From contig JALOBU010000015.1 in the NCBI GenBank assembly GCA_023228145.1, positions 1 through 64,000 of the forward strand: 64,000 nucleotides of DNA, written 5' to 3'. Under the pieces are notes generated by a model. That model had not been told where the DNA came from and did not search any database. It saw only the letters and a list, made by a program, of their open reading frames with translations. This stretch comes from Bacteroidales bacterium. Its GTDB lineage: Bacteria; Bacteroidota; Bacteroidia; Bacteroidales; CAIWKO01. Shown here one piece after another: positions 1 through 10,287 of the stretch (positions within the stretch are counted from its first letter, which is position 1; the number at the start of each line of letters is the position of its first letter). Both the position numbers and the translations under genes were made by a program.

Positions 1-2017
<2,017 letters not shown>

Positions 2018-2070
2018 TTGTTAGATGCTTGAGTTTTCTCGATTAATCATTAATTATTGTATTTTCTTCC

Positions 2071-2085
2071 AATATGTCAAAGAAC
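2071..2085 (-). promoter_or_regulatory. boxA-like antitermination element before 23S
   Basis: On the minus strand this reads GTTCTTTGACATATT, between tRNA-Ala and 23S. It resembles the rRNA boxA core (GCTCTTTAACA) used by the NusB/S10 antitermination complex. Two close relatives lie in the 16S leader (4004-4019 and 4144-4159). Assignment as boxA is by resemblance and position. Confidence 0.6.
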
Positions 2086-2108
2086 TTTTACCGCTTTGAG
2101 GCGATTTG

Positions 2109-2182
2109 TGGAGAATAACGGATTCGAACCGATGACCCCCTGCGTGCAAGGCAGGTGCTCTAGCCAGCTGAGCTAATTCCCC
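2109..2182 (-). tRNA. tRNA-Ala (anticodon TGC)
   Basis: The reverse complement starts GGGGAATTAGCTC, has the anticodon loop CTTGCAC with anticodon TGC, a T-loop GGTTCGAATCC and closes with ATTCTCC plus discriminator A. It sits in the 16S-23S spacer next to tRNA-Ile, the classic arrangement. The CCA end is not encoded. Confidence 0.97.
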
Positions 2183-2197
2183 ATAACGATTTTTCAG

Positions 2198-2271
2198 TAG
2201 TCTCGAGCAGATTTGAACTGCTGACCCCTACATTATCAGTGTAGTGCTCTAACCAGCTGAGCTACGAGACT
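2198..2271 (-). tRNA. tRNA-Ile (anticodon GAT)
   Basis: The reverse complement starts AGTCTCGTAGCTC, carries anticodon GAT in the loop CTGATAA, a T-loop GTTCAAATC and a 3' acceptor arm CGAGACT plus discriminator A. Acceptor arm pairs over 7 bp. It is the first spacer tRNA after 16S. CCA is not encoded. Confidence 0.97.
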
Positions 2272-2392
2272 ATTTCTGCAGCATTACACTTGCCGTTTGA
2301 GAGCCCTAACTGAGCTCGTTGTGGGTAAAAGAATAATGAAGAAGTAAGAAGAGTAAGTACCAATCCGGAAATCCGGATATAGTAAATCGCTC

Positions 2393-3921
<1,529 letters not shown>

Positions 3922-4003
3922 AATTTGATCTTAAATGTTCTCAAGATTTACTATTCTTCTCAGGTTATTGACAAGAGATACTTACTCTTTTCTTACCTTC
4001 TTC

Positions 4004-4019
4004 AATATTTTCAAAGAAC
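4004..4019 (-). promoter_or_regulatory. boxA-like element, proximal 16S leader
   Basis: Minus strand reads GTTCTTTGAAAATATT. It follows promoter P2 by about 30 bases and precedes the 16S 5' end by about 85. Close match to the spacer copy at 2071-2085. Confidence 0.55.
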
Positions 4020-4050
4020 TTGTCTTTTTTCCCTTTTGTTAAAGGGAGTG

Positions 4051-4081
4051 CAAAATTACTACTTATTTTATTATCTCCAAA
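4051..4081 (-). promoter_or_regulatory. rRNA promoter P2
   Basis: Minus strand has TTTG (4081-4078), exactly 19 bases, then TAATTTTG (4058-4051), a perfect match to the Bacteroidota TTTG-N19-TANNTTTG promoter. Directly downstream is CACTCCCTT, nearly the same as after P1. Predicted start is about 4044, some 120 bases ahead of 16S. Confidence 0.8.
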
Positions 4082-4143
4082 TATTTTTTCACTTTTTTTG
4101 AAAATATTTTTTAAATACTTTAAAATCAAAGCGATATAAATGA

Positions 4144-4159
4144 AATATTTTTAAAGAAC
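4144..4159 (-). promoter_or_regulatory. boxA-like element, distal 16S leader
   Basis: Minus strand reads GTTCTTTAAAAATATT, between P1 and P2. It would be present only in transcripts from P1. Confidence 0.5.
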
Positions 4160-4194
4160 TTTTGTTAAACCTCTTTTTTTATTATAAGGGACTG

Positions 4195-4226
4195 CAAAGG
4201 TAATACATTTTTAGGTCGCTTGTCAA
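4195..4226 (-). promoter_or_regulatory. rRNA promoter P1
   Basis: Minus strand has TTG in TTGACA (4226-4221), 21 bases, then TACCTTTG (4202-4195). The spacing is two bases longer than the 19 of P2. The initial transcribed region CAGTCCCTT matches that of P2 except one base. Confidence 0.75.
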
Positions 4227-4240
4227 GAAAAATTTTTCTT

Positions 4241-4271
4241 TTTTAACTTTAAAATTTTGATTGTATTTTTG
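4241..4271 (+). promoter_or_regulatory. possible promoter of the gene at 4339
   Basis: TTTT, 19 bases, TATTTTTG (4264-4271) resembles the Bacteroidota promoter, with the upstream element off by one base. The region is so T-rich that chance is a real alternative. Confidence 0.35.
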
Positions 4272-4338
4272 GTTTTTATTTTGAAAACAATATTTTTTGA
4301 TATTATACATTTATTAATATAGCGTAACAAATAATCAA

Positions 4339-4911
4339 ATGAAAAAAACAATATTCTTCTTTTTTGTTTTTTTTACTACTCTGCTTGCTGTACACTCAGG
4401 CATAGCCATAGCGCAGGAAAGCGAGCCGTCAATCAGAGATGATTATGATGTTACTTTTAAAGGACGTTTCTTCTATGGCGGAGGACTAGGGATGCAGTTT
4501 GGAACGGTTACTATGGTTGATGTTGCCCCGCAGTTCGGATATTATCCCTTAGAGAATATCGCAATCGGTATGGGACTGACCTATCAGTACATCAGCGACA
4601 GAAGGTATGAACCTCCTGAAAGCTTGCATGTTTTAGGCACCAGCATATTTACAAACCTGCACCTTCCGTTTTACAACAGTATTTTTGCACACGGTGAGTA
4701 CGAGTTTATTGCATATAATACAGATGTGTTTAGCCTCGATAATAAAAGAAAATGGATTTGTGTTCATAATGTATTAGCCGGAATAGGCTACAGACAAAGA
4801 ATATTCAACAGGTCATCCATTTTTCTGATGGTGTTATGGAATTTTAATGAAACACAATATAATCTATACAGCAACCCTGTGATTAGGATGGGTGTTAATT
4901 TTGGTTTTTGA
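4339..4911 (+). CDS. small secreted outer-membrane beta-barrel-like protein
   Basis: 190 residues. An N-terminal signal peptide (hydrophobic stretch about 4-24, cleavage probably after the alanine-containing IAIA at about 24-25) is followed by alternating hydrophobic/polar strands with glycines and aromatic residues (GGGLGMQFG, GIGYRQRI) and a C-terminal phenylalanine after RMGVNFGF, the usual end of an outer-membrane barrel strand. This suggests an eight-stranded porin-like or OmpW-like barrel; the family is not identified. The photolyase gene starts 41 bases downstream on the same strand and may be co-transcribed. The function is unknown. Confidence 0.75.
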   Translation: MKKTIFFFFVFFTTLLAVHSGIAIAQESEPSIRDDYDVTFKGRFFYGGGLGMQFGTVTMVDVAPQFGYYPLENIAIGMGLTYQYISDRRYEPPESLHVLGTSIFTNLHLPFYNSIFAHGEYEFIAYNTDVFSLDNKRKWICVHNVLAGIGYRQRIFNRSSIFLMVLWNFNETQYNLYSNPVIRMGVNFGF

Positions 4912-4952
4912 AAAAACATCACTTAATTAATGCTTTTTGATTTAATGATATT

Positions 4953-6281
4953 TTGAAAAGTAATACCGATATTAAGAATAATGAAGCAATAAACATTTTC
5001 TGGTTCCGCAGAGACCTTAGGATAGAAGACAATGCAGGACTTTATCATGCTTTAAATGCCGGATTTAAAGTAGCGCCAATTTTCATATTCGACACAAATA
5101 TTGTTGAGCAAATTGAAGTGAACCCTGACTCACGAGTGATGTTTATATGCAGTGCCTTGTCTGCCCTACAAAGCAATTTGCGTTCTGAAGGTTCATTATT
5201 ACAAGTTTTTAAAGGCACACCTTCTGAAGTTTTTATTATGCTCTCTGAAAAGCTTCACATAAAAGCTGTCTATACCAACAAAGATTATGAGCCTTATGCA
5301 ATAAAAAGGGATACAGAAGTGGCAACTATACTGAAGAACAAAGGCGTTGTTTTTCATGCATACAAAGACCAGGTGATGTACGATACAGATGATGTGATAA
5401 AAACAGATGGCAATCCTTATACGGTTTTTACACCCTACTCAAGGCTTTGGAAAAAAAAAATTTTGCAGGAAGGAATACGAAACTATCTGACAGAAAAGTT
5501 GCTGGGTAATTTACTCAAATACCCAAATGAAAACTTTTCAGATGTTACATTATGTTATAATATTGAGAAATCAATACCGATGCATAAACCGGAAATCCCT
5601 TCTGCAATTATCAGGGAGTACCATAAAACACGTGATTATCCCGCACTTGAGGGAACATCGAAGTTAGGACATCATCTGCGTTTTGGTACAGTCAGTATCA
5701 GGAAACTGTTATCAATAGCAACTGAACTAAATGAAACCTGGCTCAACGAGTTGGTATGGCGTGAATTTTTTATGATGATTTTATGGCATTACCCAAAAGT
5801 GGTAACACATAATTATAAATCAAAATATGATTCTGTTTTTTGGCGGAATGATGAAAATGAATTTGAACGCTGGCGTCATGGCGAAACCGGTTATGCCATG
5901 GTGGACGCAGGGATGCGGCAGTTGAATTCCACAGGATGGATGCATAACAGGGTGAGAATGATTGCAGCCGGTTTTTTAGTTAAGCATCTGCTGATTGACT
6001 GGCGATGGGGTGAAGCTTATTTTGCCCAAAAGCTTATGGATTATGAATTATCATCCAATAATGGCAACTGGCAGTGGGCGGCGGGAACAGGTTGTGATGC
6101 TGCCCCTTATTTCAGGATTTTTAATCCGGAAGAGCAGCTAAGAAAATATGACCCGCAACATATTTATGTGAAAAAGTGGGTTCCTGAGTTTGGAACAAGT
6201 AGATATGTGAAACCCATAGTGGAAAACAACTATGCTCGTAAACGTGTGATAGAGGTTTATCGTAAAGCACTTTTAGATTGA
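4953..6281 (+). CDS. phr: deoxyribodipyrimidine photolyase / cryptochrome
   Basis: 442 residues. Photolyases use FADH- and light to split cyclobutane pyrimidine dimers. The N-terminal Rossmann antenna domain opens with IFWFRRDLRIEDNAGL, diagnostic for the family. The C-terminal FAD domain shows GHHLRFGTVS, ELVWREFF, WMHNRVRM and NWQWAAGTGCDAAPYFRIFN, including the tryptophan of the electron-transfer chain and the dimer-binding face. Length is normal for a class I CPD photolyase. No in-frame ATG lies near the start, so TTG at 4953 is taken; this start is uncertain by some codons. The gene converges with pepD across an inverted repeat. Confidence 0.93.
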   Translation: MKSNTDIKNNEAINIFWFRRDLRIEDNAGLYHALNAGFKVAPIFIFDTNIVEQIEVNPDSRVMFICSALSALQSNLRSEGSLLQVFKGTPSEVFIMLSEKLHIKAVYTNKDYEPYAIKRDTEVATILKNKGVVFHAYKDQVMYDTDDVIKTDGNPYTVFTPYSRLWKKKILQEGIRNYLTEKLLGNLLKYPNENFSDVTLCYNIEKSIPMHKPEIPSAIIREYHKTRDYPALEGTSKLGHHLRFGTVSIRKLLSIATELNETWLNELVWREFFMMILWHYPKVVTHNYKSKYDSVFWRNDENEFERWRHGETGYAMVDAGMRQLNSTGWMHNRVRMIAAGFLVKHLLIDWRWGEAYFAQKLMDYELSSNNGNWQWAAGTGCDAAPYFRIFNPEEQLRKYDPQHIYVKKWVPEFGTSRYVKPIVENNYARKRVIEVYRKALLD

Positions 6282-6283
6282 AC

Positions 6284-6333
6284 TGTCGGGGTGACTGAGC
6301 GTTTGACCTGCGCCGTGGTCATTCACCCCGACA
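6284..6333. terminator. inverted repeat between convergent genes
   Basis: TGTCGGGGTGA (6284-6294) and TCACCCCGACA (6323-6333) form perfect 11-bp arms with a 28-base GC-rich loop. It lies between the convergent stops of phr and pepD. No long T run follows on either side, so it may be a bidirectional terminator or a short REP-like element. Confidence 0.5.
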
Positions 6334-6338
6334 ATATA

Positions 6339-7841
6339 CTATGAAATATCTTTCAGCACTTCAACGATAAGCCGGTAGCATTTTTCAACGGTATGGATTT
6401 CAATTTTTTCTCCCGGCGCATGAACACCCATTAGCGTTGGCCCGAAAGAAATCATATCCATGCCCGGATATTTTTCTCCGATAAGCCCGCATTCCAAACC
6501 AGCGTGAATGGCTTTAATCAGGGGTTCCTTCCCAAAAAGTCTTTTATAAGCATTCTTTGAAATTTCCAATGTTTTTGATTTTAAATCGGGTTTCCATCCC
6601 GGGTAACCGGAAGCATGAGAAATCTTTACGCCCGGGTGCTGAAAGGCGCAGTCCACCATGTCCACCATGTCCTGTTTGGCTGATTCGATAGAACTTCTTT
6701 GACTTGTAGCGATTTTTATTTCACTTTCTTCAAGTTCAGGAATTTCTTTATCATCGGATTCATCTTTTGCATCGCCTTTCATTTTTATGCTCGCAAGGTT
6801 GGTGGAAGTCTGCACTAAACCTTCAATATCCGGCGACATAGTTATCACTCCGTGAGGGCAGGCATACAGACAATTCAGCAATGTTTCCTGAGTCTGTTTA
6901 TCTATTATCTGTTTAGGCAAATCAACTTTTGTACATGTGATATTCAGTTCGGGTTCGTTGGTTTTGTATTCCGCTTTAATGTTACTGCTGATTTTGTCAA
7001 AGCACATTTTAAAATCATTAGCTTTTACGGATGGAATTAAACAGACGCATTTTCCTTCACGGGCTATAGCATTTCTAAGGTTCCCGGCTTTAATGTATGA
7101 TATCTTAGCATCAAATTTCCGCATCAGGTTCCACATTATCCGAACAATCAGTTTTACTGCGTTTCCTCTGCCTTTATTGATGTCTTCACCGGAATGTCCG
7201 CCCTGCAGGTCGCTTACATTTATCAGATAAGGGTCATGGTTAGCTGGAACGTTTTCTTTTTTATAAAAAAATCTCGCTACGGTATCGCCGCCACCGGCGC
7301 AACCAATTGTAAATTCACCGTCTTCTTCCGAATCAAGGTTTATGAGCATGCGGCTTTTTACAAAGTCAGATTTCAGAGAAAATGCACCTTTGAGCCCGGT
7401 TTCTTCGTCAACAGTAAACAGGCATTCCAGTGGCCCGTGTTGAATATTTTTGTCTGCCAGAATGGCCATCTGCAGGGCAACGCCAATACCGTTATCCGCG
7501 CCCAGCGTGGTTTCTTTTGCTACGAGCCATCCGTTTTCAATAACCGCTTTTATGGGGTCTTTTGCAAAGTCGTGAATAGTATCCGAATTTTTTTCGCAAA
7601 CCATATCCACGTGGCTCTGCAATACTACAGACGGGATGTTTTCTTTTCCAGGAGTAGCCGACTTTCTGATGATTACATTCCCCACTTCGTCAATTTTTGT
7701 TTCAAGTTTTAGTTTTTCGCCAAAGGCTTTCAGGTAAGCAATTATTTTTTCTTCTTTGCCTGAAGGACGGGGGATTTGCATAATTTCAGCAAAGTAGCTC
7801 CATACGGTTTTAGGTTCGAGGTTTAGGATTTCTGGGTTCAT
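6339..7841 (-). CDS. pepD: aminoacyl-histidine dipeptidase (cytosol non-specific dipeptidase)
   Basis: 500 residues, the usual PepD length. M20-family di-zinc metallopeptidase that cleaves dipeptides such as carnosine in the cytoplasm. Visible metal and catalytic motifs: SHVDMVCEKN (H77, D79), LGADNGIG (D116), TVDEETGLKG (E146, E147) and LINLDSEEDGE, with a GGHSGEDINKGRGNA lid-domain motif and GLECGLIGEKYPGMD near the end. It is the last gene of a minus-strand run from the BatA-like gene and lies 81 bases after the flavodiiron gene, across a TTAGG-rich spacer. It fits a peptide-using metabolism together with the secreted proteases in this window. Confidence 0.93.
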   Translation of the reverse strand: MNPEILNLEPKTVWSYFAEIMQIPRPSGKEEKIIAYLKAFGEKLKLETKIDEVGNVIIRKSATPGKENIPSVVLQSHVDMVCEKNSDTIHDFAKDPIKAVIENGWLVAKETTLGADNGIGVALQMAILADKNIQHGPLECLFTVDEETGLKGAFSLKSDFVKSRMLINLDSEEDGEFTIGCAGGGDTVARFFYKKENVPANHDPYLINVSDLQGGHSGEDINKGRGNAVKLIVRIMWNLMRKFDAKISYIKAGNLRNAIAREGKCVCLIPSVKANDFKMCFDKISSNIKAEYKTNEPELNITCTKVDLPKQIIDKQTQETLLNCLYACPHGVITMSPDIEGLVQTSTNLASIKMKGDAKDESDDKEIPELEESEIKIATSQRSSIESAKQDMVDMVDCAFQHPGVKISHASGYPGWKPDLKSKTLEISKNAYKRLFGKEPLIKAIHAGLECGLIGEKYPGMDMISFGPTLMGVHAPGEKIEIHTVEKCYRLIVEVLKDIS

Positions 7842-7844
7842 TTT

Positions 7845-7919
7845 ATTAGGTGTTTAGGTTTTTTAGGCTGTTAGACTGTTAGGTTTATTAGGCTGTTAGG
7901 TTGAATAGGTTATTAGGTT
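7845..7919. repeat. TTAGG-rich low-complexity spacer
   Basis: About eight copies of TTAGG (or TTAGA, ATAGG) separated by 2-5 bases fill the gap between pepD and the flavodiiron gene. The spacing is irregular, often GTTAGG CT or TTTATTAGG. It looks like an intergenic microsatellite-like array rather than a binding site. Confidence 0.7.
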
Positions 7920-7922
7920 TTT

Positions 7923-9137
7923 TTATTGGACTCCGCATTTGATTTCCAGCATTTTTGCTGCGAAAGTTTTTCCATATTCAATACAGCGTTGAATGTCTTC
8001 CTGTGAGGGTGTAAATTTTACAAAGATATTATCAGCCATAAGGTTCAACTTAAGATTTGTTAGCATGCTTTCCATAATTTTTTGCGCTTCGCCGCTCCAA
8101 CCATAAGAACCGAAGCATCCGGCCAGTTTTCCCTTATCTCTAATCGGGTTTATCAGAGCGAAAAGTGTATAAATCTGAAGTAATGTATTCTGGTTTATCG
8201 TCGGGCTTCCGATAATAAAAGCGCTGGCTTCGGTTAGTTTACGGTCTATTTCTGCCGGCCCCATTTTTTCAATGTCGCAAAGGTCAATTTCCACATGGCC
8301 GTTTTCTTTAATTCCTTCAGCAATGGCTTCTGCTAATAGTTGTGATTTTTGATAAGCGGAAACGTAAGCAATAAAAACTTTTTCCTTTTGAGGATAGGAA
8401 ACAGCTTCTTTAGCATATTGCTCTGATAAATCTACATATCGTTTCCAGTTTTTTGTGAGCAAAGGCCCATGACCGGTGCAGATAGCCTGAATATCAAGCG
8501 GGCGTATTTTTTCTATAGCTTTCAGCATAAATTTACTGAATGGCTTTAGTATCACATCAAAATAGTATTTAAAAGCATCATCAAAATTTCCGACTTTATC
8601 ATCATACATTTCTTCGTGGCAAAAATGCGAACCAAATGAGTCGCAGGTAAATAATACCTTGTCTTCTTCCAGATAAGAATACATACTGTCGGGCCAATGG
8701 AGGTTGGGAGCGCCAATAAAGCGAAGTGTTTTGTTTCCTAAGTTCAAAATATCACCGTCTTTAACCACGATGTGCGGAAATTCACAATTTCCAAGCTCGT
8801 TCATATACCTGATGACATTACCTGTTCCAACGATTTTGGCATTGGGAGCCATATTCAGCAATTTAAGGGCATTTCCCGAATGGTCGGGCTCGGTATGATT
8901 TAAAATGATGTATTCAATTTCTGCCGGGTTTACGACCTTTTTCAGTTTTTCGAGATAAACATCCCAGAATTTCTCTTTGCAGGTTTCTACCACCGTTTTC
9001 TTATCTGCATTTATAAAATAAGAGTTATAAGTGGCTCCGTATTTTGTTTCCATCACAATATCGAAGGTACGAATGTCTTTATCCAACACACCTATCCATT
9101 TTACGTCGGTTGTAATGTCAAGTATTTTATCGTCCAT
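7923..9137 (-). CDS. flavodiiron protein (A-type flavoprotein, FprA/ROO family)
   Basis: 404 residues. Flavodiiron proteins reduce O2 to water or NO to N2O and protect anaerobes. The metallo-beta-lactamase domain carries the diiron ligands in HTEPDHSG (H81, E83, D85, H86), H147 in APNLHWPD, D166 in TCDSFG and H223 in TGHGPLL. From about residue 253 follows a flavodoxin domain (VFIAYVSAYQKS, IIGSPTINQN, FGSYGWSG). No rubredoxin domain is fused, so a separate electron donor is needed. A 28-base gap from the acyltransferase gene suggests co-transcription. The presence fits an oxygen-sensitive or microaerobic host. Confidence 0.93.
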   Translation of the reverse strand: MDDKILDITTDVKWIGVLDKDIRTFDIVMETKYGATYNSYFINADKKTVVETCKEKFWDVYLEKLKKVVNPAEIEYIILNHTEPDHSGNALKLLNMAPNAKIVGTGNVIRYMNELGNCEFPHIVVKDGDILNLGNKTLRFIGAPNLHWPDSMYSYLEEDKVLFTCDSFGSHFCHEEMYDDKVGNFDDAFKYYFDVILKPFSKFMLKAIEKIRPLDIQAICTGHGPLLTKNWKRYVDLSEQYAKEAVSYPQKEKVFIAYVSAYQKSQLLAEAIAEGIKENGHVEIDLCDIEKMGPAEIDRKLTEASAFIIGSPTINQNTLLQIYTLFALINPIRDKGKLAGCFGSYGWSGEAQKIMESMLTNLKLNLMADNIFVKFTPSQEDIQRCIEYGKTFAAKMLEIKCGVQ

Positions 9138-9165
9138 AATTTAAAAATTTATACAAAAATATGAT

Positions 9166-10245
9166 TTAATTTGATTTTGCAGCACCAGTTTTGGTCCCCA
9201 GGTGTACAATTTTCTTTCTTAATTTTTTCTCAATTAAAATATAGGTGATGCTGCAGGTGCCAACCAGAACAGCAAGGTAAATGAAAAACTGTGGCATATT
9301 AAAAGTATCGCATCCGCAGATTTTTGAAAACACAAGGTAAACAGGATATTGTAATATGTATATGCCATAACTGATATCGCCAAGAAATACAAAGGATTTC
9401 GACCCCAATATTTTGGAAATAAATGATTTGTCAAGAGCCAGACCTGTAAGTATCATAAAAAATACTGGCGATAACAAGCCATTATGGATGCGGAGGTCAG
9501 GAATTTTATTGTAAGCGAGAAATGCTAAAAAAAGTATTAGTCCTGTGAATGCAATAATTATGGGAAAATATGAAAAGTTTTTATTTGATTTTTTTATTTT
9601 GATGACCAGAGCGCCTGCAAACATGCCGAAAATAAAAGCATTTAAATGCCATACAGGAAAAAATGCAATTAAATCATCAATCACTTTATTTCCAAATTCA
9701 TAAACATGGGTTTCAAAAAAATAATTTTGCAATATACTTAATATCCAAATTATTAATGAAAATAAACCGAGCTTCCACAAATTGAGTTTTTTAAAAAGGA
9801 TTAATAATAAAGGAAACAGCAGGTAAAAGAATATTTCAACAGATATGGACCAACCCGGGAAATTAATGTCGGTACAATACCCCGGTGTCCAGGCGTGAAG
9901 TGCCAGAATCTGGAGCATGATGCTCAATCCTCTGGGATGTGTGTCAAATAAAAGTATAAGTGCTGCCAAAGTTATAATAATACCAAAGAGATAAATAGGG
10001 TAAATGCGTGCAAAACGTTTCAGGTAAAACATTTTGCTGGAGAATCTACTGTATTCAAAGTAATTGAGTGTCAATACCATACCTGAAAGGAAAAAGAAAA
10101 AACTAACAGCAACAGGGCCGTTGTCTACAATAATGTTTACGATTTTATTTGAAAATATCCCCACCCCGTAATGATGAAAAACCACCATCACTGCTGCCAG
10201 AAACCTTGGAAATGTTAATTGGGGGATATATTCATTTTGAGCCAT
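9166..10245 (-). CDS. acyltransferase 3 family membrane protein (OafA/YrhL-like)
   Basis: 359 residues. These inner-membrane proteins transfer acyl groups to carbohydrates such as O-antigen or peptidoglycan. The family signature is near the N terminus: LTFPRFLAAVMVVFHHYG, with the conserved arginine and catalytic-type histidine. About ten hydrophobic segments follow, including FFFLSGMVLTLNY and a conserved FPGWSISVEIFFYLLFP motif. No C-terminal SGNH domain is present. The acceptor cannot be told from the sequence. It lies 42 bases behind parC in the same direction. Confidence 0.88.
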   Translation of the reverse strand: MAQNEYIPQLTFPRFLAAVMVVFHHYGVGIFSNKIVNIIVDNGPVAVSFFFFLSGMVLTLNYFEYSRFSSKMFYLKRFARIYPIYLFGIIITLAALILLFDTHPRGLSIMLQILALHAWTPGYCTDINFPGWSISVEIFFYLLFPLLLILFKKLNLWKLGLFSLIIWILSILQNYFFETHVYEFGNKVIDDLIAFFPVWHLNAFIFGMFAGALVIKIKKSNKNFSYFPIIIAFTGLILFLAFLAYNKIPDLRIHNGLLSPVFFMILTGLALDKSFISKILGSKSFVFLGDISYGIYILQYPVYLVFSKICGCDTFNMPQFFIYLAVLVGTCSITYILIEKKLRKKIVHLGTKTGAAKSN

Positions 10246-10287
10246 GATTTAATCAGGTTGTACTAATGTAATTTTTAAAAGTTTTTA

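Larger units (their letters stand above)
3922..4338. other. non-coding rRNA leader and divergent promoter region
   Basis: About 417 bases without a gene. It holds the rRNA leader, two tandem minus-strand rRNA promoters, two boxA-like elements and, on the plus strand, a possible promoter for the gene at 4339. It is extremely AT-rich with long T and A runs. Nothing coding is seen. Confidence 0.8.

Noticed and set aside
7845..7919. Telomere-like TTAGG repeats
   Set aside because: The spacing is irregular, the array is short and internal to a chromosome segment; it is a microrepeat, not a telomere.
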